DNA from: Arsenicitalea aurantiaca
GTDB lineage: Bacteria > Pseudomonadota > Alphaproteobacteria > Rhizobiales > Devosiaceae
Length of the DNA: 64,000 nt
Assembly: GCF_003994485.1 (NCBI RefSeq)
Contig: NZ_RZNJ01000003.1
Coordinates: forward strand, 372,525 to 436,524
Direction of reading: 5' to 3'
This document shows, piece by piece, positions 17,798 to 26,193 of the stretch. The notes beneath the pieces are model-generated. The model did not search any database and was not told the DNA's origin. It saw nothing but the letters and a program-made list of their open reading frames with translations. Each line of letters starts with the position of its first letter. The first letter of the stretch is position 1. The translations under genes were made by a program, and so were the position numbers.

Positions 17798-18496
17798 ATG
17801 AAACTGCACATTCTCATCGCGAGCGCGCTGATGCTTGGCACCGGCGTCGCCGCAGCCCAGGATGCGGGTCCGAACCAGCAGAACCAGGGCGCAGGCGGCG
17901 TAGAAGCCGGACATGCAGGGGTCATCGGCGCAGGCACGGCCTGCTCGGATTTCATGACGCTCGACCAGTCCGCCGCGACCGCCTATATCGAGGGCTACCA
18001 GGCCGGGTATGAAGAAGCCCTGACCCGGGCGCATGGGATTACGCCCGCCGAAAGCGCTGCAGCCGGCGGTGCTGCAGAAGCAGCCCAGGACTCGCCGAAC
18101 GAAGCCGGCATGCCCGATGACGGGCCCATGGCGGAAGACGATGCCGCCCAGGCGCCCGTCGCGGCCGATGGCGCACCTGCGGCAGGTGCCGACGCTGCCG
18201 TGTCCCAGCCGAGCGACGGCCCGATGAGCCCCGACAATGCCGCACAGGCGCCCCTTGACGGATCGACGCCGGGCGCCGGCCAGAATGCGGGCGCGGAGGC
18301 CGGAGCAGACGCGGGCATGAATGCGGGCGGCGCGGGCGCAATGACCGGCGCGACGTTCTCGGGCGGGGCGCTGTCGCTCGAGTCCATCCTCGAGACCTGC
18401 CGGCAGTATCCCGACAATCTGCTGGTCGACGTCATCGCCCAGTCGCGCTCAGCCAGTGTCGACCAGGATGGGGCAGCAGCGCCTACGACACCCTGA
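17798..18496 (+). CDS. Secreted Ala/Gly-rich protein with HdeA-like features
   Basis: The 232-residue protein has a clean signal peptide (MKLHILIASALMLGTGVAAAQ) and a GGAGG ribosome-binding site. Residues about 45-70 (TACSDFMTLDQSAATAYIEG) and about 190-215 (LESILETCRQYPDNLLVDVI) resemble the two halves of an HdeA/HdeB-type periplasmic acid chaperone, one cysteine in each. They are separated by about 110 residues of low-complexity Ala/Gly/Pro/Asp sequence. A DGPM-x-x-D-x-AAQAP motif occurs twice in this insert. The HdeA link is an inference from motif and length. A terminator follows the stop. Confidence 0.7.
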   Translation: MKLHILIASALMLGTGVAAAQDAGPNQQNQGAGGVEAGHAGVIGAGTACSDFMTLDQSAATAYIEGYQAGYEEALTRAHGITPAESAAAGGAAEAAQDSPNEAGMPDDGPMAEDDAAQAPVAADGAPAAGADAAVSQPSDGPMSPDNAAQAPLDGSTPGAGQNAGAEAGADAGMNAGGAGAMTGATFSGGALSLESILETCRQYPDNLLVDVIAQSRSASVDQDGAAAPTTP

Positions 18497-18512
18497 CCTC
18501 AGCGATAATCAG

Positions 18513-18542
18513 AAGCCGTCCCTCACGCAGGGACGGCTTTTT
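18513..18542 (+). terminator. Rho-independent terminator overlapping the 3' end of fdhD
   Basis: AAGCCGTCCCT (18513-18523) pairs with AGGGACGGCTT (18529-18539), and the T-run ends at 18542. It serves the HdeA-like gene and at the same time encodes the last codons of the convergent fdhD. Confidence 0.9.
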
Positions 18543-19356
18543 GCTGCAGCGCTTCGACTTCTGCACAATCGACAATGCGGTGGGTGTGGGTGAAGACCTC
18601 GAAGCCGTCCGCGCGCGCAACCCCGACAAGGGTGATGCCGGCCTCCTCAGCCGCACGGATGGCGAGCGCTGTTGGCGCCGAAACGGCAACCACGATCTCG
18701 GCCCCGATCCGCGCGGATTTCTGGATCATCTCGACCGAGCGCCTGCTCGTGAGCAACAATGCACCAGATGAGGGGACGCCTTCCCGAGCCAAAGCTCCGG
18801 CAAGTTTGTCGAGGGCGTTATGACGCCCCACATCTTCGCGGATAGTCGTAATCCCCCTGCCCCGTTGCCAGAACGCGGCCGCATGCACTGCGCGAGTCGC
18901 CGCATTGAGTGCCTGCAGGGGCCGCAGGCCTGCCATGGCCTCCACGATCTCATTGGGAGTGATCCACCCCCGCTCGGCAACCCTTGCGACGGGTCGCATG
19001 GCTTCAACGAGGCTCTCGATGCCGCAAAGCCCGCATCCGACCGGGCCCGCCATCCGGCGTCGCCGGCGTTGCAGGGCGTCGGCTCGCGCCTCGATCACCC
19101 AGAGCCGCGCTTCGATGCCAAGATCGAGCGGAACGATCTCGATACGTTCGATTTCTGCTGGATTTTCGATAAGCCCTTCAGTCAGAGCGAATCCGATTGC
19201 GAAATCCTCGAGATCGGCAGGCGTTGCCATCATTACCGCCTGGCTCGTGCCGTTGCAGGTGATCGCGACCGCGGTTTCTTCCGGCACGGTCCGCACGTCC
19301 TCCATCCAGGCCCCGCGCCATTTTCGCGACGGTCTCTGGGTTACCGGGTCATGCAT
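18523..19356 (-). CDS. fdhD: Formate dehydrogenase accessory sulfurtransferase FdhD
   Basis: The 277-residue protein moves sulfur from IscS to the molybdenum cofactor of formate dehydrogenase. The catalytic loop is seen as GPVGCGLCGIESL (Cys-x-x-Cys), and family motifs EDVGRHNALDKLAG and SAPTALAIRAAE are present. The ATG at 19356 (MHDPVTQRPSRKWRG) overlaps the stop of the upstream oxidoreductase by 8 bp, indicating coupling. The pairing supports a cofactor-sulfuration requirement of that enzyme. Confidence 0.95.
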   Translation of the reverse strand: MHDPVTQRPSRKWRGAWMEDVRTVPEETAVAITCNGTSQAVMMATPADLEDFAIGFALTEGLIENPAEIERIEIVPLDLGIEARLWVIEARADALQRRRRRMAGPVGCGLCGIESLVEAMRPVARVAERGWITPNEIVEAMAGLRPLQALNAATRAVHAAAFWQRGRGITTIREDVGRHNALDKLAGALAREGVPSSGALLLTSRRSVEMIQKSARIGAEIVVAVSAPTALAIRAAEEAGITLVGVARADGFEVFTHTHRIVDCAEVEALQQKAVPA

Positions 19357-21652
19357 GGGCCAAATCCCTGAGGAGGCGGACCGGTACGGATTTGGCCGCA
19401 GGAACCTTGCTCTTTTCGGCGTACTGCCAAAGGGGGACCAGCGCATTGCATTCGGGATAGTAGGCGCCGCAGCTGCCCTTCGGGATATCGTAGCGGGTCG
19501 CCCGAAAGCCGGACATGCGACGGATTACGCCGTCACCCACTGCCGTTTCCATCCCGAGCATCTCGCCATCGCGGATACCGAACCGCTCCATGTCCTCGCC
19601 ATTGAGCAGAACCACCATGCGTGTCCCTTCGATGCCGCGGAAGCGGTCGCGATATCCATAGACCGTGGTGTTGAACTGGTCGTTGCTGCGCAGGGTGATG
19701 AGGCGAAGCACCGTGTCATCGTTCCCATTGTCGAAGCTCGCGCCCAGCGCCTTGGGGAGCTTGAAGTTGGCGCGGCCGGTATCGGTCTTCCACACCCGCT
19801 CGTCGGCGGGCACAGGCTTGCGGAAGCCACCCTTTTCAAACATGCGCGTATTGAAGTCGTGGAAGATGTCGGGATAGGTCCCGGCAATGGCCTCCCGGAT
19901 CCGCGCATAATCCCCCACCCAATCCCGCCAGGGAACATTTGGGTTGTCTGGCAAGGTCGCCATGGCGATGCCCGCGACAATGGCGGGCTCAGAGCGCAGC
20001 ATCTCGCTTGCAGGGGGATGGACGGGCTTTGACACGCGGATGCAGGAGGTACTGTCTTCGATCGTCACCACCTGCGGCCCGGTCGCCTGCTCGTCATGCT
20101 CGGTGCGCCCGAGACAAGGCAGGAGATAGGCGCGCTTGCCGTTGAAGAGATGGCTGCGGTTGAGCTTGGTCGCGATCTGGACGTTGAGGCGCATCCGCGG
20201 CCAGTTGGCTTCCATCAGTTCGCGCTCGGGTACGGCACGCAGGAAATTGCCCCCGAGCCCGAGAAAGGCCGAGACGCGCCCTTCGATGATGCCCCTGCAC
20301 GCATCGACGGTACTCATCCCCTCCTCGCGAGGCGGCTCGAAGCCATATTGTTCGGCCAGCCGGTCGAGGGGCACGAGTTCGGGCTTCTCCGAAATGCCTA
20401 CCGTGCGCTGGCCCTGCACGTTCGAATGTCCGCGAACCGGGCAGATGCCGGCGCCATCCTTGCCGACATTGCCCCGGAGGAGGAGGAGATTGACGAGCAT
20501 CTGCACGGTATCGACGCCCAGTCTGTGCTGGGTGAGGCCCATGCCGTAGACGCCGATGACGCCGTTGGCCGAAGCGTAGATGCGTGCGGCCGCCTCGATC
20601 TCGTCGCGTGACAGGCCCGCCTCGCGCTCGAGGTCATTCCAGTCCAGCGCCTCGATGAAGTCGCGGAATGCAGAGAGGCCATGGGTGTGCTCGGCAAGGA
20701 AGTCATGGTCGAGCACGGGATCTTCGCCATCGGCGGTGGCGCGCAGATCGGCTTCGAAAAGCCATTTGCTCATGCCGGCGAGCACGGCGATGTCGCCGCC
20801 CGGGCGCACCTGGTGATAGGCGTCGCTGATCCGCGTCTCGCCACGGGTCGCCATCTGGACCGGATCCTGGGGATTGGTGAAGCGCTCGAGACCGCGCTCG
20901 CGCAGCGGGTTGAAGCTGACGATCGCGGCGCCGCGCTTCTTGGCTTCTTCGAGCTGGTGGAGCATGCGCGGACTGTTCGAGCCGACATTCTGCCCGAAGA
21001 AGAAGAGCGCGTCCGCCTTCTCGAAATGCTCGAGCGTCACCGTGCCGACCGCGACCCCGATGCTTTCAGGTAGGGCCACGGAGGTGGACTCATGGCACAT
21101 GTTCGAGCTGTCGGGCAGGTTGTTGTTGCCGTAGAGGCGGGCGAACAGCTGATACATGTATGAGGTTTCGAGCGACGCGCGACCCGAGGTGTAAAAGACG
21201 ACGCCTTTGGGATCCTGCTGACGGATCGCGGCGAGCTCGGCGCCGATTTCGGCAAAGGCTTCGTCCCAGCCCACGGCCTCGTAGCGGTCGGTTTCGTGGT
21301 TGAACCGCATGGGGTGGGTCAGACGACCGGCCTTCTCGAGCTCGTAATCGCTCCAGCCGCGCATCTCGCTCACCGTATGGCGCAGGAATGCCTCGGGCGG
21401 ATTGCGCTCCGAGGTGAGCTCCCAGAATGTCGCCTTGGCGCCGTTCTCGCAGAATTCGGCAGGATGGGCGGGATCGGGCTTGGCCCAGGCGCAGCTGACA
21501 CAGGCGAAGCCATCGGGTTTGTTCTGCTTGGCGAGAACCGGAGCCCCACGCACGAGCATGCCCTCATCCTTCATGTGGCGGGCGACGGAATGCATCGACC
21601 CCCATCCACCGGCTGGACCCTTGTAGGGTTCGATCTTGATCTTGCGGGACAT
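19349..21652 (-). CDS. FdhF/YdeP family molybdopterin oxidoreductase
   Basis: The 767-residue cytoplasmic protein belongs to the molybdopterin-guanine-dinucleotide oxidoreductases related to formate dehydrogenase alpha subunit and YdeP. Near residue 50 there is a cysteine cluster (CVSCAWAKPDPAHPAEFC). SSNMCHEST places Cys-His where formate dehydrogenase H has selenocysteine-His, so this is a cysteine version. A C-terminal MopB domain follows. The ATG at 21652 has GAGGAG five nt upstream. It is cotranscribed with fdhD. No beta or gamma subunits lie nearby, so it may use a soluble electron acceptor, and formate as substrate is an inference. Confidence 0.9.
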   Translation of the reverse strand: MSRKIKIEPYKGPAGGWGSMHSVARHMKDEGMLVRGAPVLAKQNKPDGFACVSCAWAKPDPAHPAEFCENGAKATFWELTSERNPPEAFLRHTVSEMRGWSDYELEKAGRLTHPMRFNHETDRYEAVGWDEAFAEIGAELAAIRQQDPKGVVFYTSGRASLETSYMYQLFARLYGNNNLPDSSNMCHESTSVALPESIGVAVGTVTLEHFEKADALFFFGQNVGSNSPRMLHQLEEAKKRGAAIVSFNPLRERGLERFTNPQDPVQMATRGETRISDAYHQVRPGGDIAVLAGMSKWLFEADLRATADGEDPVLDHDFLAEHTHGLSAFRDFIEALDWNDLEREAGLSRDEIEAAARIYASANGVIGVYGMGLTQHRLGVDTVQMLVNLLLLRGNVGKDGAGICPVRGHSNVQGQRTVGISEKPELVPLDRLAEQYGFEPPREEGMSTVDACRGIIEGRVSAFLGLGGNFLRAVPERELMEANWPRMRLNVQIATKLNRSHLFNGKRAYLLPCLGRTEHDEQATGPQVVTIEDSTSCIRVSKPVHPPASEMLRSEPAIVAGIAMATLPDNPNVPWRDWVGDYARIREAIAGTYPDIFHDFNTRMFEKGGFRKPVPADERVWKTDTGRANFKLPKALGASFDNGNDDTVLRLITLRSNDQFNTTVYGYRDRFRGIEGTRMVVLLNGEDMERFGIRDGEMLGMETAVGDGVIRRMSGFRATRYDIPKGSCGAYYPECNALVPLWQYAEKSKVPAAKSVPVRLLRDLAHA

Positions 21653-21733
21653 GGGCGCTCCTCGAGACTGCTCGCGAGGGGCCAACGCCTCATGGGCCGG
21701 TGTGGATGCACCGGCCCATGAGCCTAATCGAGA

Positions 21734-23224
21734 TCAGCTTGCGCGCGGGACCCGCCTGCCCGCGAGGCGCAGCACGAACGGCACGATCCAGATGGCAAAG
21801 AAGACGAAGGCGAGCGTCGCCGCGATCGGCCGATCGATAAAGGCGATAACGTTGCCGCCTGCCTTGATCATGGAATTGGTAAAGCTCTCCTCGACGATCT
21901 TGCCAAGGACGAGCCCCAGCACCATCGGCGCGATCGGAAAGCCGTTCTCTTCCATGATCCATCCGAGCAGGCCGAGCCCGAGGACGATCCAGAGATCGAA
22001 GACGGAATTGTTGACCGCATATGCCCCGACGATCGAAAACATCAGGATGATCGGCAGCAGCATGCGCTGGTTGATGCGCAGCACGTGCCGCGCCGCCTTG
22101 ATCGCCAGCAGCCCCAGCGGGATGAGCAGGAGATTGGCGAGGATGAAGACGACGAAGATGGCCGAGACGATGTCGCCGCTCTGGGTGAAGACGGTCGGAC
22201 CCGGATTCATGCCCTTGATCAGCAGCACGCCGATGACGATCGCCGTGATCGAATCGCCCGGGATGCCGAAGACGAGCGCGGGGACGTAGGCGCCGCCCAG
22301 AGACGCATTGTTGGAGGCGCTGGCGTCGACGACGCCTTCGATGTGGCCGGTGCCGAACTTCTCGGGGGTCTTGGAGAAGCGCTTGGAAACCGCATAGGAA
22401 ATCCAGCCGGCGATATCGGCGCCCGCTCCGGGCAGGATGCCCAGAAAGGTGCCGATGGTGCTCCCGCGCAGCGCGTTCCAGCGGTACTGAGCGATCGCCG
22501 ACAGCCCTTGGGGCAGGATGGCGCCCGTGACCTGCGCGGGAGGCGGAAGGTCTTCATGGATGGTGGCGGCCTTGCGGAAGAGTTCGGCAACCGCAAAGAG
22601 CCCGATCAGCGCGGCAATGAGGGACACGCCACCCATGAGGTCGACCGTGCCGAACGTGTAGCGCGGGAGGCCCGTGACCACGTCGAGCCCGACAACCGCG
22701 AGGAAGAGACCAAGAAAGAGCGCGGTCAGTCCCTTGATGGGATTGGACGAGCTGATCAGCGTCGCGGCCGAGAGGCCGATCAGCGCGAGCCAGAAATATT
22801 CGTAGCTGGAAAAGCGGAGTGCGACCTGCGCCAGCTGGGGGGCGAGCATGATGAGCACGAGCGTGCCGAAGATGCCGCCGATCGCCGAGGCGATCAGGTT
22901 GACGCTAAGGACGCGGGACAGCTGTCCCTTGCGCCCCAGCTGGTAGGCTTCCGACACATAGGCTGCAGAAGCCGGCGTGCCCGGGATGCGCAGGAGCGCG
23001 CCCGGTATGTCGCCGGCAAAGATCGCCATGGCCGAGCAGGTGACGATGGCGCCGATCGCCGGCACCGGATCCATGTAGAAGGTCAGCGGAACAAGGAGCG
23101 CGGCGGCCATGGTCGCCGTCAGCCCGGGCATCGAGCCCACGAAGAGCCCGAAGATCGCCGATGCGACGATGACCGTCAGGGTGAAGGGCTCGAAGACGGT
23201 CTGGATGGCCGTGATGAAGTTCAT
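21734..23224 (-). CDS. Tripartite tricarboxylate transporter permease, TctA family (module B)
   Basis: The 496-residue permease begins MNFITAIQTVFEPFTLTVIV. It carries TctA signatures VGSMPGLTATMAAALLVPLT, LLRIPGTPASAAYVSEAYQL, LGILPGAGADIAGW and SKTPEKFGTG. It has the same length as the module A copy but is clearly diverged, so it is not a recent duplicate. The start overlaps the tctB stop by 4 bp (ATGA). It is the last gene of the module B operon. Confidence 0.93.
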   Translation of the reverse strand: MNFITAIQTVFEPFTLTVIVASAIFGLFVGSMPGLTATMAAALLVPLTFYMDPVPAIGAIVTCSAMAIFAGDIPGALLRIPGTPASAAYVSEAYQLGRKGQLSRVLSVNLIASAIGGIFGTLVLIMLAPQLAQVALRFSSYEYFWLALIGLSAATLISSSNPIKGLTALFLGLFLAVVGLDVVTGLPRYTFGTVDLMGGVSLIAALIGLFAVAELFRKAATIHEDLPPPAQVTGAILPQGLSAIAQYRWNALRGSTIGTFLGILPGAGADIAGWISYAVSKRFSKTPEKFGTGHIEGVVDASASNNASLGGAYVPALVFGIPGDSITAIVIGVLLIKGMNPGPTVFTQSGDIVSAIFVVFILANLLLIPLGLLAIKAARHVLRINQRMLLPIILMFSIVGAYAVNNSVFDLWIVLGLGLLGWIMEENGFPIAPMVLGLVLGKIVEESFTNSMIKAGGNVIAFIDRPIAATLAFVFFAIWIVPFVLRLAGRRVPRAS

Positions 23225-23697
23225 GGCAGCAGCGCCTCGATGAAGCCATAGGGCAGCGGCACGCGCATCAGGACGACGAAGACCAGATGCAGCAGGCCCG
23301 ACAGGACGAAGGCGGTTCCAAGGCTCCAGAGCCAGTTGACGCGGAAGGCGACGAGGAGGCCGAGCGTGACGAGAAAGGCCGTGGCGAGGAACCCGAGCAC
23401 CGGGCTCAAGAGGCCATAGGCGATGATGGCCGCGGGGACCGCGAGCACCGCAAGGATGTTGCCCGGGCGGCGCAGCCATTCCGGCAGTACGCCCAGCGGC
23501 ATGGCCTCCTTCTTCAAGAGGCTCCCCAGCGCCAGCGCCAGCCCGCACCCGAGCAGCACCGTCCCGATCAGGCCCGGATAAAAGGCCGGGCTGACCGGAG
23601 ACGCGCCGACGGACGGGAAGCCCTGCGCCTGTACGATGATGGCGAGCCCGAGGCCGGCAATTGCCAGCCCCGAACCCAGATCGCTGACCTTGAGCAT
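23221..23697 (-). CDS. Tripartite tricarboxylate transporter small subunit, TctB family (module B)
   Basis: The 158-residue membrane protein has four hydrophobic segments and the SPAFYPGLIG motif typical of TctB. The ATG at 23697 (MLKVSDLGSGLAIAG) lies 4 nt after the tctC stop, and its own stop overlaps tctA. It forms the membrane channel with TctA. Confidence 0.88.
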   Translation of the reverse strand: MLKVSDLGSGLAIAGLGLAIIVQAQGFPSVGASPVSPAFYPGLIGTVLLGCGLALALGSLLKKEAMPLGVLPEWLRRPGNILAVLAVPAAIIAYGLLSPVLGFLATAFLVTLGLLVAFRVNWLWSLGTAFVLSGLLHLVFVVLMRVPLPYGFIEALLP

Positions 23698-23701
23698 GCG
23701 A

Positions 23702-24676
23702 TCAGTCCCGCTGACGCAGGCCCAGCAGTCCCATGACCTCGCCATTCTGCTCGTGCTGCTCGGCCAGATAGGCACCGAAATCGTCGCCCGAGAGGTATGT
23801 GAGGCCAAAACCGCGTTCGCTCATGAAGCTCTGGAAATCTTCGGAGTTCCAGACGGTCTCCACCGCTGCGATCAGACGGTCGCGCGCCTCGTCCGGAATG
23901 CCGGCCGGGGCCACGATGCCGCGCCAGGTGCCCCCGGCGAAGGGGCGGCCGATGGCTTCTTCGACAGTCGGCACGTCGGGGAATGCCTCGAGGCGTTCCG
24001 AAGCGAGCACGGCAAGGGTCTTGACCTGACCGGCATCGATCATGGCCGTCGCTTCGGGCAGGGAGGACGGGACGATTTCGACGCCGCCTGCAGCCAGCTC
24101 CTGGAAGCCGGGTGCCGCGCCCTGGCTCGGCACGACCGTGATGGTGTTGGGGTCGATCCCCTCGGCGTTCAGCAGGCTCGAAAAGGCCAGGTGATAAGCC
24201 GCGCCGGGCGCCATGCCGGAGAGCTTATAGGTGCCTGCAGGCGCTTCGGCGATGGCATCGAGGGCGGAACGGAGGTCCTGCCATTCGCTGTTCGCTGCAA
24301 CGTTGAACGCCGATGCGTCGAGGTTGACGAGCGCGATCGGGGTCACGTCATTTGCCGTGAACTGGGCCGTGCCGGACCAGTAATAGGTCGAGAGCTCGGC
24401 ACTGGCGAGCCCGATCGTGTAGCCATCGGGACGAGCATTGACGATTTCGGTATGGCCGATGACGCCGGCGCCGCCGGTGCGATTGACGACGTTCACCGGC
24501 GTGCCGAGCTCGGCTTCGAGCTGTGCGGCAAGCGCGCGCGCCACCGCATCGGTGCCGCCGCCGGCGGCCCATGCGACGATCATGGTGATGGGACGCTCGG
24601 GGTATTGCGCGAGCGCCGGGCCCGAGACGCCGGCAAGGATTGCTGCGGTCAGAAGGGCAAGCTTGGTGAGTTTCAT
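23702..24676 (-). CDS. Tripartite tricarboxylate transporter substrate-binding protein, TctC/Bug family (module B)
   Basis: The 324-residue periplasmic binding protein has a signal peptide cleaved near PALAQ and the Bug opening YPERPITMIVAWAAGGGTDAVAR. It has a GGAGGAGATTTC leader. Unlike the module A tctC it is only 4 nt from tctB and no intercistronic hairpin is seen. Its ligand is presumably the carboxylate handled by the RraA-like and DapA-family enzymes of the module. Confidence 0.93.
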   Translation of the reverse strand: MKLTKLALLTAAILAGVSGPALAQYPERPITMIVAWAAGGGTDAVARALAAQLEAELGTPVNVVNRTGGAGVIGHTEIVNARPDGYTIGLASAELSTYYWSGTAQFTANDVTPIALVNLDASAFNVAANSEWQDLRSALDAIAEAPAGTYKLSGMAPGAAYHLAFSSLLNAEGIDPNTITVVPSQGAAPGFQELAAGGVEIVPSSLPEATAMIDAGQVKTLAVLASERLEAFPDVPTVEEAIGRPFAGGTWRGIVAPAGIPDEARDRLIAAVETVWNSEDFQSFMSERGFGLTYLSGDDFGAYLAEQHEQNGEVMGLLGLRQRD

Positions 24677-24699
24677 GAAATCTCCTCCGGTATCGATGA

Positions 24700-25434
24700 T
24701 CAGAGCTTCAGGCGCTCTGTGAGGTCCGCCTCGGTGTAGCCGAGGACGTCGAGCATGGCGGCATGGGCCGCCTCAGGATCTTCCGCGTCGATCTCCCGGG
24801 CCACGCGTTCGTGCGCCGGAAGGTTGCCGGGAAAGATTTCCGGGTTCTGGATGCTGATCTGGAAGAAGGCGGACAGGATCGCCGTCAGCGCCGGTGAAAA
24901 GGCGTGCAGGATCGCATTGTGCGATGCTTCCAGGATCGAGGTGTGGAACTGGATGTCGGCGCGCACCGATGCGTCCGGATCGCCGACGGATTCGGCCATG
25001 GCCCGGAAAGCTGCGCGGATGTTGGCCTTGTCGGACATGGTGGCATTGATCGCGGCGAGCCGTGCCGCCTGGGGCTCGATGATCGCGCGGGCGACGAGAA
25101 TGTCGCGCAGCAATCCCGGCTCGACGAGGCCGGGCCGGAGCATCCAGTGCAGCACGTCGTGATCAAAGAGGTTCCACTGGCTGCGCGGCAGGATCATGGT
25201 GCCGAGCCGGGGCCTGGCAGAAACCATGCCCTTGCTCGCCAGCACCTTGATTGCCTCGCGCAGGACGCTGCGGCCGACATCGAGGGTCTGGGCGAGATCG
25301 GCCTCGACCGGCAGCGGCCGGCCGGGCGCGAAATCTCCCGCAACGATGCGCTCGCCCAATATGGCGACCGCCGTCGCGATCTTGCCCTTGCCCAGATTGC
25401 GGGCGGCCGCAGGATTGTCCTGCGAAGGCGCCAT
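24700..25434 (-). CDS. FadR-subfamily GntR transcriptional regulator, module B
   Basis: The 244-residue regulator has a winged helix (GRPLPVEADLAQTLDVGRSV and LREAIKVLASKGMVSARPRL, about 35-85) and an FCD domain with conserved acidic and histidine positions (ADIQFHTSILEA). It is encoded inside the operon it probably controls, overlapping the RraA-like gene stop (TGATG) and 23 nt before tctC. The perfect palindrome at 26158-26174 at the operon head is its likely operator (inference). Confidence 0.9.
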   Translation of the reverse strand: MAPSQDNPAAARNLGKGKIATAVAILGERIVAGDFAPGRPLPVEADLAQTLDVGRSVLREAIKVLASKGMVSARPRLGTMILPRSQWNLFDHDVLHWMLRPGLVEPGLLRDILVARAIIEPQAARLAAINATMSDKANIRAAFRAMAESVGDPDASVRADIQFHTSILEASHNAILHAFSPALTAILSAFFQISIQNPEIFPGNLPAHERVAREIDAEDPEAAHAAMLDVLGYTEADLTERLKL

Positions 25435-26081
25435 CAGAACTTGCCGTATTGCAGATAGGCCTGCTGCGGATCCTCTCCGCGCAGGATTGCGGCACGCACC
25501 AGGTTTTCGGTGCTGATCGCCGCTTCGGCGCGGGAAATGATCTCTTCGGCACGGTCCTTGGGGATGACGACCGTGCCATCCTGATCGCCCAGGATGTAGT
25601 CGCCGGGGTTGATGACGACGTTGCCGATGGTGACCGGTTCGTCGAACGCCTCGGGGATCCAGCTCGCGACGATGTCGATGGGGGTCGTGTAGCGGCAGAA
25701 GACCGGGAAGCCGATCGCCTTGATGAAGCTCACGTCGCGCGTGCCGCCATCGACGAGATAGCCGAGCACGCCGCGGTGCTTCAGGGTTTCCGCCGAGAGC
25801 TCGCCCATCAGCGCGCGCACCGAATCCTGAGGCTGGCAGACGACCACGTGGCCCGAGGGGGCCTTGGAGAGGAAGCCGGTCCAGGCCAGCAGCGAGGCAT
25901 GCGCATCCACGGTCTTGTCCGGGCGGCCGCGCATGGTGAAGACGGGTCCGGCGATCTTCACCTCGGGGTCGAGGGGACGGATGTCGGAGGGCAGCACGGC
26001 GGCAGCAAGCCCCATGTCGCGCATCACGTCATAGATGACCCCGGAGTAACAGTCCGCGAGACGCTCGGTAAGTGTAGCCAT
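25434..26081 (-). CDS. RraA family protein (4-hydroxy-4-methyl-2-oxoglutarate aldolase-like)
   Basis: The 215-residue protein belongs to the RraA/HMG-aldolase family. YLVDGGTRDVSFIKAIGFPV contains the conserved Arg-Asp pair for substrate and divalent metal, and GDYILGDQDGTVVIPKD is the family signature. In catabolic operons such proteins cleave or decarboxylate branched or C6 oxo-acids. A role as RNase E inhibitor is unlikely here. It is the first gene of module B, divergent from the DapA-family gene. Confidence 0.9.
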   Translation of the reverse strand: MATLTERLADCYSGVIYDVMRDMGLAAAVLPSDIRPLDPEVKIAGPVFTMRGRPDKTVDAHASLLAWTGFLSKAPSGHVVVCQPQDSVRALMGELSAETLKHRGVLGYLVDGGTRDVSFIKAIGFPVFCRYTTPIDIVASWIPEAFDEPVTIGNVVINPGDYILGDQDGTVVIPKDRAEEIISRAEAAISTENLVRAAILRGEDPQQAYLQYGKF

Positions 26082-26157
26082 GATTCTCCCTCGGATCGGC
26101 TTGGCGCTGCCTTTTGGTGTTGCGGGGACCTTCTCACAGGGCTAGAGCTTTGACAAG

Positions 26158-26174
26158 GATTCATCTGATGAATC
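26158..26174. promoter_or_regulatory. Perfect 17-bp palindrome in the module B divergent promoter
   Basis: GATTCATC-T-GATGAATC is an exact inverted repeat. It starts 2 nt after a TTGACA -35-like hexamer (26150-26155), so a bound protein would block transcription of the DapA-family gene and sits near the RraA-operon start. The ATnAT half-site style suits a FadR-type GntR regulator. Confidence 0.7.
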
Positions 26175-26193
26175 ATTTTTGGGAGGACTGGGC

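Noticed and set aside
20980-21110. Selenocysteine in the formate dehydrogenase-like protein
   Set aside because: The position corresponding to selenocysteine is an ordinary cysteine codon (MCHES) and no in-frame TGA or SECIS-like hairpin is seen.
25434-26081. RNase E inhibitor RraA
   Set aside because: The motifs also fit oxo-acid aldolases, and the operon context with a regulator and carboxylate transporter favours catabolism.
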